From: Dirofilaria immitis
Lineage: Eukaryota > Nematoda > Chromadorea > Rhabditida > Onchocercidae
Reading direction: 5' to 3'
NCBI GenBank assembly: GCA_024305405.1
Contig: JAKNDB010000076.1
Location: 1,112,501 to 1,176,500 of the forward strand
DNA length: 64,000 nt
A model generated the notes under the pieces. The model was not told where the DNA came from. It did not search any database and saw nothing but the letters and a program-made list of their open reading frames with translations. Of the stretch, positions 12,037 through 32,805 are shown in pieces (within the stretch, counting starts at the first letter, position 1; each line of letters opens with the position of its first letter). A program made the position numbers and the translations under genes.

Positions 12037-15000
12037 TTATAGCGTTGACCTTTTTTCCCACTTCTGATGACAAAACTTCCTAAATTCCAATGGAGTACCG
12101 GTAGAAATATGGTTCAAAGCAGTCGAACCCCGTTCAAAAACCTTGAACTGCCTCAGTAAAGTCCACTGAATTGCCCAAATACTCAACGGTCGCATATAAC
12201 CAATTGCACGATAGAAACGGTCTTCGTAAATGGCTTCAGGAGTTTGATACTGTAAACCAAAACGATTGTAACATGCATCATAACAACCCCAAGCTGTATC
12301 GAAACCACGCTGAATATCACCCTGCAGAAGAATTTATAAATTTACGTATTGTACGGGAAAATTTAAACAATAAGATAAGTGATTGCTAAAATTTCAATAA
12401 AATCTTAACACATGATAAAGACTTCCGGAATTTAGAGTACTCTAATGCGTTTTATGTGACCGAACAGATGCAGAAATTTGCGTCACCACATAAATATATA
12501 TCAGTAAAAAGAGAACTTTACACATTCAGAAAAGAAGTATTTTCAAAAACATAGAAATTTCGTATATCTTTATTAACGCCAAATAAAATCAGAAGTTAAA
12601 TGAGAAATTCATATATGGTTAATATTTAATAAATAGCAAAAAAAACCTGCTGCATAAATGATGCTGCCAGCGCATAAGTTACGCCAACCCACATTTCATC
12701 TGCTTGTAAATGTCGTCTTTCAATAGTACCGTCCTTCCTCATTCCATTTACAGCTCCTAATCGTCCACCCGCAAAGTTCAATACATTTGAATTGTAAATT
12801 TGATCAAGTGCTGATTTCACATGCGATAAGGGTAACAGCTACAATGGCAAAGTGAATATCAACGAATGTTTTAAAAAGAAAGTTGAAAGTAGAAATTAAA
12901 TTATAATAAATCAGTGATATAATTAAGTACTCTTTTAACTTGATAATATAATTAGTAGAATTTATTTAACAGAACTGAATATACTATTTTCGACTTAACA
13001 AGAGATGAGTCAGGATTCCCAGAACTTTAAGGAGAAATTCTAATTGTATTTGTTTTATTTCAGTATTTCAGCAAAAATCAAAATATTTGCAATATTTTAG
13101 TTCTAATTATACAATAATGATGAAATATGAATATATAAAGAGGAGAATTTTTTCCATTAATTATAGTTAATTTCTGACATATCTATATTTTACAGCTCTA
13201 AAAAAGAAATAAAAATATTGACGGTACTGTTGAAACTGCCACTTACGTCATGCGCAATATCTGGTGAAACGGACATCAAAACCAATTGCCACAAAGCTGA
13301 TCAGCCATGATTGTTTTGGCACTTTCTGATCGCTCATCAAAATTATAATATTCACCATTCCACAATTTTTCTTCAAATACATCTCGCGCTCTCGAAAGAA
13401 GTTCTACATACAAATTTGCGTTTTTAAATCACCAATTTCATTCGCAAGTGATGCTGCTGCTCGCAATGAAGCCAGCCAAAGACAACCACAATAGGCGCTG
13501 AAGAATAATGAATTCTTCAACTATGATTTTGAAGAAAAGTTGATTTATACAAGCTGTCAAGATCTTTTCGATTATTTTCATTCAATTTTATACAAAAATA
13601 ATTTTTGCAAAAAAATTCATCACAATTTTTATGATAATGCCGCACCTTACACCATCCATTTTCCAAGCATCATATGTTTGATCAGCTGTGCCAGAATTTT
13701 CGATCATACCATCACCGTCTTGATCCCAGTATATTTGAGCTTCAATTATCAGACGCTTGATAGTAGGCCATACTTTTCCCAAAAATCTGCGGAGAAAATA
13801 TGCATTTAAATCTTTTAAAACAAACAATTGAATATTTTAAATGAAGATAATAAGCACTATCACTCAAAAAACATCAATTAAAACAGCAGTAAAAAGTTTC
13901 GAAGTATATACGCTGCCTTTTATCTTGATTGAGTATACAAAAATAATCTCGACAACACGTCAAAATAAATTTTAAATTGAGATCCCTCCACTTGCCCGTA
14001 TCATGAAATACATATGAATTCGTACATAACCATGGCTCAACTGCTGTAAAAAGAACATTAACTGAAAAAGTTACCATCGTTTTTGACAACCCTTCCAATT
14101 TTTAACAAAATTATTTGCAAAAATTTTTTTTAAACATCCAATAGTTAATAAAAGTGAAGAAAGGAAAATTGAAATTAAACTATAATATTTCAACGCTTAA
14201 CAAGTTTAACTAGAATACCAATTGATATGCAGTTAGTTGTATATTTAAAAAGAAAAAATACACACTAAAATATATAAAGCAACTTGTACTAACTATTTTT
14301 AAGTGACTTAGAGATGGTGCAAATCTTTATATTTACACGCCTTATACATCTTGTAAATGAAGAATTGTGGCTACCGTACCATATATACGGTATGTAATTA
14401 GTGAAAATTATTACTTACCAGGATTCCCAAATCATGAGGTACACGATAGGCACATTTTACAGAACCTCGACAGCCATCCACTTGATAGTGAACCACTTGT
14501 TTATCACTTAGATGCACTTGATCGGCTATAGACACATGAAAAGATACGGAAACTAAATGTTTATCATTTTTTTAAGTCTTCGTTCAAACATACACATAAC
14601 ATACCAGTACTACATACATAATATTTCTTCGAATGAGTAGCTAAGCTTTGGGTCAATATCAAGAATACGCTTTACATAGATAAATTTTGAACAATGTCTC
14701 TACAGATTAAAACAGTGCAAGCAAACTACATATAAAATAATCAACACATAACGAGCTCAAATACAAATTAATGCGAAAAATGCTTATCCAGAAGTTCTCT
14801 AACTGACAGGAATCATTTCACTATATAAAATTCCTAAAAGAAAGATCAAAGAAATCAGCCTCACATCGTTTAACAATTCTCTATAATAGAGCTCATTATG
14901 TGTTGATTTATTCTATTACAAATAAGTATGAAGACTCACAACTGAATACATTATCTTATTAATGATAATACTGCGTTCTCGTTTATTTAAATTCCTCGGA

Positions 15001-18000
15001 CTACTACTTCTTTTCAAAACCACAAATTCTGAATCAAGGATTTTTCATTCCTGACATCACGATGTTACATTCATTGTGTTATAAAATTTGTTAGTCATGA
15101 AATAGTTGAAGATTACTGCTAATGCATACATATATATGTAACCATACATGACTAAATCAATTAAGTGAAAAAGTAATTGAAATTTATTAAAATTTTCGTA
15201 CGAACTTACTCATTTCGGCCTGCAGAACGTGTTCTAAATTTGGCCATAATTCTGCTAAAGCAAAAGATGCATAAAAATGAACGTCATAAGTATTTAACAT
15301 GCGATATTCCCAGGCTGAAATTCTTTTATTTACTTGAACTTTAAATAAAGAAATTCGTTAAAAATAAGCAAACAAACGAGTAAATTTTTAGAATTTTTAT
15401 GAAAATTCCAATTAGGTAAAAACTGATCCAAAACACAAAGTTTTTAGACAGCTTACACTCTAGATAAGCAAAACGTCCATACTGCTTCATAAGATCCGTT
15501 GTGTAAAGAGAAAGATGTTGTTCTTTCGAGTTCCAGTTAGGATCATATTCAAACCAGAGTGAGCCACCATCGGTGATGTAATAAAGTTCGTTAAATAAAG
15601 CAGATTTATACCAGTCCGGAAGATACCTTCAAATTTTTCAAATTTTTTCAAATCAGCAAAAATATTCATATCGACAAATATTTGCTAGCGTACGTAGTAA
15701 CAGCTAAATATAATAATAAAGAAAGATTTAGATGATTTTGAAGTTTATTTTTACAAAGAAAAAAAGTGAAAAAGACTTACGGATGCGTCATTACCGAATT
15801 TTGCCATTTGTCAATTTTATTTTCCCATTCTCGATAGTTAGCCAGTGAATAAGCACAAATAGCTGGTGAAGCATATCCATGATCACCAAAAAGTCGAGTA
15901 TATCTCCTCAAAAAAACAGAGCGATTTGATGTTAGTAAATTCAACTTAAATTTTAGAAATTATACAACACTCACCTCTTATATTTCCGTTCACCACCACC
16001 AAACTGCACAACAGGCATGTCCCAAACTAAAACATATTCTATAGAACCAGCAACTTTTGTATTTGCTTTGACTAACGTTTCAGCTAAAACAGCAATGCCA
16101 AGCTGTCGCCAATTAGCATTTCCATCTAAAAATAAGAAGTTTGCACATGCCCTCCATCAAACTGATGAACACCACTATCTTTTGTGCTAAGGTGCGAGTG
16201 AAGCATACGATCAACTAATGCTAATCAAAAATGATATGATATTTGCGAGATATTCAATTCTTTTTCTAAATTTTAAGCAAAAAAGAGCAAAAAATCCATC
16301 ATTGCAGGAATAAAAATAGTGGAAAAATATAAGTGAAACATTTTTTACAGTTTCAACAAAATATTACCAAATTAATAAAATTATTTCAAAAAGTTTCATT
16401 ACTTTTTTTCAAAATTTTCTTTTACCAACAAGGGAATCCAAATATCTTCACCAGTGCCACAAGGGTCAAATCCTGTACAACAGGAGACATGTAAAGCATC
16501 ATGCGCTAATACACCAATCGAATATGTACATTGCATGTGATTTATTGTATGCTTAAGATACACTCCTTTTACTGAAAAAAACAAAACTTCATATTTGTTT
16601 ACTTTATTGTATTTTGTCATCTAAAGATTTTTAAATTATAAATTAAAGACCAACCTAGCGACGATCCGTCAATTTCTTCAAAAATATCTGCTTCACAAAT
16701 ACTTTCACTGCACCATTTTTGACATCCAGTACCATTCCGAAATGTAAACGTAACTGTAACTTGCAAATCAATACCAGACCGATTCTCAGCATCAATTATG
16801 AAGAGTGTGACTGGCAACGAGCTATCCTGAAATAAGTTCATTATTTTTACAAAGTCTATTATATATATATATATATTATACACAGAAGTACCTCATAATC
16901 ATTTGGTATGACTGGTGAGATCTGTCGAATACATAAAGTGAAACCAAACTCGGGAATCGAATAGTAGGTCCAAGAACGGGGATATAGTCCCCTAAAAAAA
17001 ATAAAATCAAATTAAACTAAATGCTTCCATCATGAATTGAATTTTGTTGCCTTAAATAAGGAAAGAAAAACGTTTATCTTACGAAAAATCCATTCATGAT
17101 AAAAAAGAGTTCATATCATAGACGCATAGGTACACGCTTCTGAACCTGTAAGTAAGTTTATCTGGAGGAAATGAAAAATCCCATGAACCAAGCTCTTCGC
17201 ATCCTGAAGATAATGCCGAACAAGCACATAAAACTTTCTGGTAGACTGTTTTCCATAAATTTCCTTCCATTTTCTTGCGCAGTGTTAGAATGAACTGCAA
17301 AAACATTCCTTCGAATACATTAAAAATACTAATGCAGGATGATTTCATCACTTTCATAGTAAATAACGTGGACAACGCAATTAAAATTCTGAATTGTGAT
17401 ATTTTGAATTCAAAAATTAGAAATGTAAGACTAACCTGGTTAGCTTTTACGACATCAGTTTTCTGTTCAATAATACCAGGAAGAAGCCCAAATTTGCAAA
17501 ACCCACCACGGAAATCCCGACCAATTGATCCGGAACCAATTGTACCACACGGAACTCCTAATAGTCATTTTACAAACTAGATCTCTAACATATCAATAAG
17601 TAGTTCATATTAATTAGTAAAATAGAAATGAAACAGATATGCTGGCCAACTTCTAAACGCCATATATCCAGAAATGACAGTGCATTCCAAACAAACCGAG
17701 TCGATAAGAATATATTATTGTAAAACTCGGTTTTTCAAATAAATAATAATAATGATTCGAAATTGAAACTTTCTCACTGTACTTACCATAAAATGGTTTA
17801 TGAATTAGGGGTTCGAAAAAATTAATAGGAAGTGTTTCCTTTCTGCCAATATTCTTGAGCCAAAGGATAAAATAACGTCTTAAGAATGGCAGTGATTGAT
17901 AAATATGTCGAAATGACGGTCGATTGAATGGCACCCGTGTTTCATCTGGAATCTTATCACCACGTGCAAACCAACCGTATTTGTGGCTGAACTCAGTGGT

Positions 18001-18048
18001 TTCCACATTGCTATCTTCATTGGGCGTATTTCGTAGCATTTCTTGCAT
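12037..18048 (-). CDS. GBA2: Non-lysosomal glucosylceramidase (GBA2-type, GH116)
   Basis: GBA2 hydrolyses glucosylceramide to glucose and ceramide at the ER/Golgi and plasma-membrane cytoplasmic face. Sixteen exons can be joined (5' to 3': 17787-18048, 17436-17557, 17146-17294, 16892-16991, 16655-16826, 16426-16571, 15975-16214, 15781-15906, 15457-15626, 15210-15314, 14419-14525, 13917-14043, 13646-13786, 13247-13497, 12647-12838, 12037-12321). Family landmarks appear in order: [102 protein letters not shown]. The expected nucleophile Glu is in SLWFEYD (about 15549), and the acid/base Asp lies in the DGDGMIEN segment. The first in-frame ATG of the 5' exon is 18048; an acceptor at 18088 could be trans-spliced, or a short upstream exon may exist. 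The frame breaks at about 16128-16132, 14423, 13412 and 13278, each fixed by one base, and also at the 16426 donor junction. The intron after 13917 seems to use a GC donor. Confidence 0.96.
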
Positions 18049-18272
18049 CACCTCATCATTCAAATAATTTCTTTTCTTTAGAAAGGACTGGAAGCGCAAT
18101 GAAGTAGAATAGTTATCAGCTACACATCTTTAAAGAAATCACTTCATAAAGAACTTCATCACTTAAAAGAATATTCCAACAATACAACTAAGAAACATCC
18201 ATTTATAACATTTATTAGCAATTTGAAGCTAATTCGACTCATAAACTATCAAGTGAAAAATTTCCATTAAAA

Positions 18273-18680
18273 ATGTTAAGTACCTTATACGTCAACAGAA
18301 AATCTAATATTAAATTTTTATATTTACCTATACGCGAGCATCCATCGAAGAGAACTAAAAATATTTTTAATACTATCCAAAAAGAGATTGAGTTAAACAA
18401 CAAGACCTTGGGGAGTTCAACTTTTAAACGTAATGCTTCTGAATCGAAATCATTTTACGTACTGCACCCGATCATCTCTCCACTCTTAATATCATTTATG
18501 TCACATAGCAAACATGTATGCAATGAATATGAACCCACTGAGGTCTGTGATCCTAAGCACAACAAATATCGAAGCTTTTCAAACTTCTTATCGCAACTCT
18601 ATGTCAATGTCAATAAAAACATACATATTTCATCCCAAGAAATTCAATTAAATAAAAAAGAATTAAAAGTGCTAGAATAA
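18273..18680 (+). CDS. Hypothetical single-exon reading frame, 135 residues
   Basis: An uninterrupted ATG-to-stop frame of 135 codons lies head-to-head with GBA2, its ATG about 185 bases from the GBA2 5' exon. The product is Asn/Lys/Ser-rich, without a signal peptide, membrane segment or motif I recognise. It is long for a region this A+T rich, where stops are frequent, but one such frame in 64 kb could arise by chance. No splice context or relative is evident. It could be a fast-evolving lineage-specific gene, a 5' UTR product or noise. Confidence 0.25.
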   Translation: MLSTLYVNRKSNIKFLYLPIREHPSKRTKNIFNTIQKEIELNNKTLGSSTFKRNASESKSFYVLHPIISPLLISFMSHSKHVCNEYEPTEVCDPKHNKYRSFSNFLSQLYVNVNKNIHISSQEIQLNKKELKVLE

Positions 18681-20463
18681 GAGGAAAGAAATGATAACAA
18701 TGCAAAAATATAAGCAAGGCGCTGCAAGCTACATCAAATCTTTGGAATAGAAATTTAATATTTCATTCACGTGGGTTTAAAATTTTTCAACTTCAAATTT
18801 CAGAATAAAAGCCCAGTACAGTAACACTCCGGTCACCGGTAAACAAAAAATGATACGGAATGAAACACAATTATGGAATCATACATGTCAAAATGATGAA
18901 AAGCAAGTGAACATAGCCTCAGTTCCAGAAGTTTTCATAAACTCATTTCTTTTTCAATAAACTCGTTATTACCTTTTCTAACCATTTTCAATCGAAGATT
19001 TTCGAACGTTTTTAAAAGAAATTTATCATTTTCTATCCCAACATTTTTTCGACATTTCGTATTTGGTCACTGCATACAGAAATCTATCAAATCAGAATAG
19101 CGAAAAGTTATAAAAACAGTGCCTAAATTGATACTGCCGAAATTCATGATACTTAGCAGCTTATCGGCATGTAAATGGCATACGAATAACAACACTTCGC
19201 TGTTGGCAGATCATGAAATAGACAAGAACAATTTGAGAACTGCATGCATGTTTTAATGTTATAAATATACAAAATCATAAATTAAATTAAGATCCACAAT
19301 TGGAATCGGTATTTTTCACTCATGCAGGGCAAAATCCAAAAAAAAATTTTCTTCAAAATCCTACTACTGGAATTAAACTAACAAAATAAACATTTATACC
19401 AAAAACAATACGACGATAATAGCAAATTCGAATGATTCGGAATTATTTTAATTTATAATACGATACATTAAAATAAACCTCAAAATAAACAGAAAAAATC
19501 ATTAAAAGCTCAACATTCTGCAAACTGATACACCCGGAAACATAAATTCAAAGAAATTAAGACAATAAAATCAACAATGGCAACAAATAATTTACACATA
19601 TCACAAATGTTGAAATCGTTTGAGAGCTGCTTTTGAAACTATGGACAATCGCAGAACCCAAATGAACAATTAGTCTGAAATTTTATCCAATATGTATTTG
19701 ACAATTACAGAGATAGTCATATTTTCATTAACAAGCAAATTCTTATTTCTTATCAAAAAAATGAAGGATAAAGAACACGTGTTTGTTCAAGAGAATAGAA
19801 AGAAAAATTGATCGGAATGAGCAATTCACATATTTTAAAAATACTGTCCTTCATTTTGATTCATTTGATACCTAATAAAGAGCGCAAAATTTGAATGAAA
19901 TGGAAACTAACAGGTTTATTTTCCTACTGTCAAATCACAAACTAGTAAAATAATCTTCAATATAATTTAAAGAATTAAAACAGAACACGATGTTACTAAC
20001 TAATTTCGGAATCCGAAGTAAATAAGAAATAAATTCACTAAAGTTAAAAACCCGAAAATTTCCCGCATATATTGTCATGCCTGTTCAGGATTTAAATAAG
20101 TGACTATGGTCCCGAATATAAAATTGTAATTCTTTTTCCACATATGATCTTTTCCTGTAAGCTTACATGAAATTCATTCTAAGATCAGAAAAAGTGAAAT
20201 TAAATTATACTTCCAAATATAACTAAAAAATGTACTACATAAATTTCAGTTGCATGATGCATCTTTTATAATGTTAACAGTAGTAGTAAAAACAAGTACT
20301 TTTAATATTATTGTAGCATCACTTTTTTGAATCATAGGTAGTATTCAAATTAAATTATTTATCAAACCATCAGTAAATTTAAATATAAGTATTCGTAGTT
20401 AAAACAATACCATGTAAACAAACAAAATTAACAGCATAGTATTTTCAGTTCTTAAGGAGTATA
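18681..20463. other. Intergenic, probable 3' flank of gamma-adaptin
   Basis: A+T-rich DNA without supported exons. The part near 20.4 kb should be the 3' UTR of the minus-strand gamma-adaptin gene. Confidence 0.5.
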
Positions 20464-27624
<7,161 letters not shown>

Positions 27625-28254
27625 GCTGTACTATAATCTTTTTATAATAAATAACCTGCAAACATCACTGAAAATTGACATAAAATCTAAAATATTTGAA
27701 ATTACATTTGCATATATAAATTGGGAATTAATGAAAAATTACATATCTGAATATAATTCAACAAAATGGTGACAGAGCGCTGAAATGAATAACATAAAAG
27801 GGCAGAAATGGATAGATAAATCAAAATTACGCTACGGTTGACATGGCAATCTGGCATGTATCCAAGATGGTCTCTCGTGAAAGTGTTCGGTACACAATCA
27901 AAATCTTCCATAACCACCCTATTTTCCTCATGACTCATCATTGTATCACCCCATCATTGTATTGTAATATTCATAGCACAGGGTCAGCCATCTACCACAC
28001 CCCAAACTACAATTCAATTGGTCAGTGAATCTTTCCTCAATCCTTTCGATTTATTCAATTTCAACTGCCAATAGTAACACGGCCCGTGTCAGCTCCCACG
28101 AAGTGAACTTTGGAAAATTGCTTCTTTCATCTCTTAGTATCTATCTAACAACTACGTTATTTTCTATTCTTTCTCTGTTTCTTTTCCTCTTTTCTTAACC
28201 CACTCATCATTGACATCCATCCGATATGACCAAGTCGAGTGCGGAATTTTGGGC

Positions 28255-28398
28255 AGCTTTGCGCAGTGGCGATAACGTGACCAATGAGGCTTAGCCGAGG
28301 TGCGTTTATTGCTGGTTGAAAACTTTCACCCAATTGCCCGCCGCAACTCCTGAAAGATGGATGTTGTAGGCAATTTTGAACGCCCCGCACGGGGCAGG
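28255..28398 (+). ncRNA. U4: U4 spliceosomal snRNA
   Basis: The RNA begins AGCTTTGCGCAGTGGCGATA, the canonical 5' end of U4. The U6-pairing stem II region, the 5' stem-loop (GTGACCAATGAGGCTTAGCC) and the stem I segment with GCTGGTTGAAAACTTT follow. The central/3' stem covers about 28330-28368. An Sm-like site CAATTTTGAAC lies at 28371-28381, and a terminal hairpin GCCCCGCACGGGGC at 28382-28395. The length of about 144 nt suits the family. As far as I recall, it is closest to the nematode form. It pairs with U6 in the U4/U6.U5 tri-snRNP. The 3' end is estimated from the hairpin. snRNA promoters use an upstream PSE, which I cannot identify with confidence in the 60 bases before it. Confidence 0.97.
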
Positions 28399-28620
28399 TT
28401 TATGAATAGCGGGCTTGGTCTGCATCGTCGTACTTGACAGGAGCGTCACAACCACTGTGCAGCGGATAACAAAATCCAAGGGCACGTGACAGCGTTCCGT
28501 GTGTCGGGAATCGTATTCCGCTTTATTGCTCACATGATCTCTTGGATTTACGCTAGGTCATCATGTGTGTAAGTGTGGGTAGTGGCGTTAGCTTCGAGCC
28601 TTTTAATAGGGTAGAATGAA
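28399..28620. other. Unexplained G+C-rich block next to U4
   Basis: For about 200 bases after U4 the sequence is near 50% G+C, against about 30% in the surroundings. No reading frame on either strand looks like a conserved protein, and I do not recognise an RNA family. It could be a second non-coding RNA, a promoter element, or part of a duplicated snRNA locus. Confidence 0.5.
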
Positions 28621-29246
28621 AGGAAATATCACACGAATCTTCATAAGATTGCGAATTAAGGACAAAAGAAATTTATGGACTATGAAAAAATTTAGCGATA
28701 GTGAAAATACTTAGTTTGCTTCGACAAAAGAAATAAATCTTATAGGATTATATCCTTAGGTACTGTGACTAAAACTTATCAACAGAGCATTCGTTTAAGA
28801 AAATATAAAAAACAAATTTCTGCCCAATTTCGGAAGATTCAATCTAGAAACAAAATAAAATATGGTTTCGTTTTGTTAATATTTATTAAGCTTATACAAT
28901 AAAAACAAGAAGAAATAGCTTTATCCCAAAAACAACCAAAAAGTTTAAAAACCGTCCAAATTCAGGTAAAAGATAATAAAAAATCAAATAGAAAAAAGAA
29001 CATGTATATGTATCATCAAAAGCTTACAATATTTCAATATTTCCAAATATATTTCATGTGGAAAAGTGGTACAAAAAAATTCATACATCGAATGCGGACA
29101 ATCACATGTATTGACTTGCAAGATCGTTTGTCAACAAAATAACTAAACAAAATCTAATTTTAACTTCTTTTGCAAAACTACCAGTCACTGAAATATCGAA
29201 ATAAAAGTTTAATACGACAATCTGACTGAATTACACACCAAAAAGA
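28621..29246. other. Intergenic, 3' flank of BDP1
   Basis: A+T-rich, without exons that I can support. The right half should contain the BDP1 3' UTR on the minus strand. Confidence 0.5.
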
Positions 29247-32200
29247 TCAAACAAAATCTTTGATGTTAGGGGAACTTCTAAATAAATGAAGATAACCAGT
29301 AGTCGGTTCACCAGGACCCATCTGATCCTGTATAACATACTGTCGTGCAGCGATATTTTGTTTAGCAGAACAATCAAAAAACACTCGTTGTGGATGATTC
29401 TTATCAGCAGGCAATACTTTAGGAATAATTCCCAACGGTATCCTTACAACTGGTAAACCTTCTGAATTTGAGTTTGCTTCTATCGTTACAACGTCAGTAT
29501 TTTCGTCAATTAAAATTTCGAATTTTGGGAAATCCTTGCTAAGTTTACCTGAAAAATTCTTAAATCTATTATGCAAAGAAGAAAAACGGTTTTAATATAA
29601 AAATTTCCAAAAAATTCGACACATTTTAAAATGGAAACATACTTAACGCCGTTTCGCATATTTTCTTCAGCTCATTTTTTCTCCTTTCACATTTCTTTCC
29701 TCTCAGCACCATGAAGGCCTCCTCCGCGACTTCATCTAACAAAGCATCTTTCATTTTCTTTTGAGCAGCTACTTTCTGTTTGCGTGGCTTTTTTCTGCTG
29801 AACCATCAAATTGTTCCCTGAAAAAGTTTTGCTAGTATTGACGTCCCATTTACTAAAATTTCAAATGAACTTAATTAACTTACTCGTCTTTCAACAGCCT
29901 CAAAATAGCTTCCTCAGCTTCTGCTTCCAAATCAGCTTCTCCTTCATTCCAGTCAACCTTGAAAAAATTTTCAGACTTTAAAACATACAAAAAGAAAAAA
30001 TATTTCCATAAAAAGAACTTCAAAATATGCAAGAACCAAAAATGCTTAAAGTTTACCGCGGCTACTTCACTCGTACTATCGCTACATATGCTATTTTTTT
30101 GATAATTTCAAATCTTTCTTCTTGATTTCTTTTTTTAATCCTATCGATGATTTCATTTGCATGAGAATATAAAGCATCGGACAGCAACGTTGGCACAGCC
30201 ATAGCCTGAAAATCTCCTTAAACAATTTTCCACCTTTTATCGAAATAAGAAATTAAATTTCAAATAAATTCAAATCAAAGTCTGAGCAAATACCTGATTT
30301 AATCGAGCCCAATTGAATCTTTCTTCTCGATTGTACTTAGCTTTTAATTCTAGGCGTGTTCGTGACGGAAAGAACTCATGCATCAACCCAAAATCTGGAC
30401 CTGTGGCTCTGAATCATAAATAATAGTCCAAATTATGAACGGCGAAATTACTTCAGAATAAAAAGAGAACTGAGGAATAATTACCTTAAAATATCATAGA
30501 AAAGATCAGTTTCTAATTCACTCCACGGATTGCCTCTGCAGAATGGTCTTTTCCGAAAACTCATTGAATTAAGTTTCTTGTTTGAGCGATCCTATAAAAA
30601 CAAAAACATTGCCCTTTTTGAAAAAGGACAATTCCTTTTTCAAAAAAGATGATGTGTTTCTAAAATTATTTTATGAACTAAAAATAATAAAACTAATAAT
30701 CATGCATTCCTAACTTCTTTTTATCCAGTCCCAAAGCGGCTCCATAACTCACTTCCATGAACTGTGTTACCCGCTTGAAATTTGTTTCTAATCAGTTGTG
30801 AAATTGTTTTCTTCTATGACAAGTATCATGCAACATACTTCTTCTACAGTCTCCCAAACACTTAAATCATTTTCATTCGTAATCGTCAAACTTGATTCAT
30901 CAATAACCAAAGAACCATCAGCTGCTATTTTGACCTGAAAAAGAAAAAAAACTCGAATAAAAAAATGGATAGAGGGCGTTTACAAGCTTTTCAACAAAAC
31001 ATCCTAATGAAAACTTGATAGAAAAACGGTAAAGCGACAATACAAATTAAGTACCTGTGGAGCAGCAAAAGCAAATTTTTGAGTTTTTTCCTGCTTATTT
31101 TCAACATCATTTCTTTCTGCACTTTTCAAATCTACTACATTGTCCTTTGCTTTCTTTCGAGAATCTTCATGCAGTTTCTATAATAAAAAGTTTTAACTTG
31201 AGCAAGAAAAATAAGCCTTCTGTGCTAAAAGATTATTAATTGCAACATGTAGAAGTTCAAAAAAAAAAGAAACTGGAAAAAGAATGCAAGAATACGTTAT
31301 GTAGCAATAACAAAATTATTGAAATTACTTTTTCATTCTTCGGATTCCAGAAGATTAAATCTTGCATAGTCATTGTTTTTGGGTCTAAAGGCTCACTGCC
31401 AGTAAATTTTTTCCTGAAAAGAATTATTGCCCGCTTTTTTAATACAAATTTATGCATAAGAAATTGATCAATCAATTATTCAATTATTCATAACACTAAT
31501 AATTTAGGAAATAATCCATGTAAACAATCTATGTACCTCAATTTTGGTGGATAATCGTTCTTGGTAGGAGAAAGTTGAGAAGAGATAACGGAAGATGCAG
31601 TCTTTGAACGTTGCATTAATGGTTGATCTGTTCTCGATGAAGTGCTGAAGACTTCTCAATCATGAAATCCTACGTGATTTAAGAAATCCCCGAATTTATT
31701 CTCAAATCCAGATCAAATAATTTTACCTAATATGTCAAAAAAGCATGCTAAAAATACTAAAAACATGGACTATACTAAAAATTACCAGGCTAATACAAAT
31801 GAATAAACTGCTTATATATACGGATACAATGTGTTAGGATTTAAAGAACAGTAAACAATCCATAGTTTTGATCACCAATAAAAAGTAACGCATTGATTCC
31901 TCGAAAGACATTAATGAACTAGATGAATTCAAAAACTTACATGGAACTTGCAACACTGGCCGGTAATTTTATTTGCAAATGTGATCTAGGTGATTTAGAG
32001 GGAGAATTGCGATGAGATTTATGAATAAGTTGTGGTGATTTTAAAGATATCGGTGATTCGGTTGCATAGTTGTTGACGAATAAAGATTTATCTGAAGTAT
32101 TACATCATAACAAAGAATTTTAATCGAATACTTCGACCTTCGAACACATATGGAAAAGTATATCGCCAAGAGAAGAAGTTTTATCCGTCTTCCATCAAAT

Positions 32201-32754
32201 TTTCTACATAGTCCAATAGTCGTGGACTTTATTTGATAAATGCGAAAAATTAAATAATTCAATTGTTATTTCTTGTTAATGTATCGTGCTCCATTTACCT
32301 AAGTCGTTCGAAATCGATTCGGAAATATTATGAATGAACTGCAGCTTCTGGATCTCTCCAGCAACTCTTCCTGAGGTCTCTGTTTCTAATATATTTTTTC
32401 GGGTACCAGTATTGCGGCAGACAGCAGTGACGTATCATTTGATTGTATTTTAATTGGAGAAGCGGGCCTCGGTTTTAATCGCATGCACTTCTTTGTCCCA
32501 CTGATAACATTTGGGCGTGCCTAAAAAAGCTAAAATAATAAAATGAATGAATGAATAGGCGATTCCTTCTCATAATTTAAATAAATGGCAAATTATCGTT
32601 AGAGAATAATTCTAGTCAAATTAACATGGTAAATCATTAGTTCATTTTCAAAAGTTAATATAACATATGTTCCTGTAAATGTGGATGAAAACGATGTAAG
32701 TGATATAAATCTATGAACGGATCCTACCTGTATGCGACAGCGTCGCGACATCAT
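29247..32754 (-). CDS. BDP1: Transcription factor TFIIIB component B'' (BDP1)
   Basis: BDP1 joins TBP and BRF1 in TFIIIB to open promoters for RNA polymerase III. Exons read from 32728-32754 (MMSRRCRIQ) through Ser/Lys-rich N-terminal exons to KTMTMQDLIFWNPKNEK, the family's conserved motif, and then the extended SANT domain: GNPWSELETDLFYDILR joined to ATGPDFGLMHEFFPSRTR and LELKAKYNREERFNWARLNQ (about 30300-30600). The C-terminus holds an acidic segment (EGEADLEAEAEEAILRLL), a basic helix (EAFMVLRGKKCERR) and a final exon 29247-29550 ending NIKDFV. A TTTGTTCAG acceptor at 32784-32792 upstream of the ATG suggests trans-splicing. The frame needs one extra base at each of three homopolymers: 32394-32399, 30094-30100 and 29789-29794. 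The SANT match is the basis for the name; the flanks are poorly conserved in the family generally. Confidence 0.9.
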
Positions 32755-32805
32755 CAAACCAATAGTGCCAATCTATTGATACCCTGAACAAATGAAAGTA
32801 AGAAA

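Noticed and set aside
15487..15669. 60-residue minus-strand frame
   Set aside because: It is an alternative frame over GBA2 exon 9; the true frame carries [18 protein letters not shown].
12037..18048. GBA2 as a pseudogene or as a case of programmed frameshifting
   Set aside because: Catalytic residues and all family blocks are kept, breaks are single bases in homopolymers, and the same pattern appears in unrelated essential genes. Sequence error explains it more simply.
28157..28533. Minus-strand reading frames of 75-77 residues
   Set aside because: They run antisense through U4 and its G+C-rich flank; the lack of stops follows from the high G+C, not from coding.
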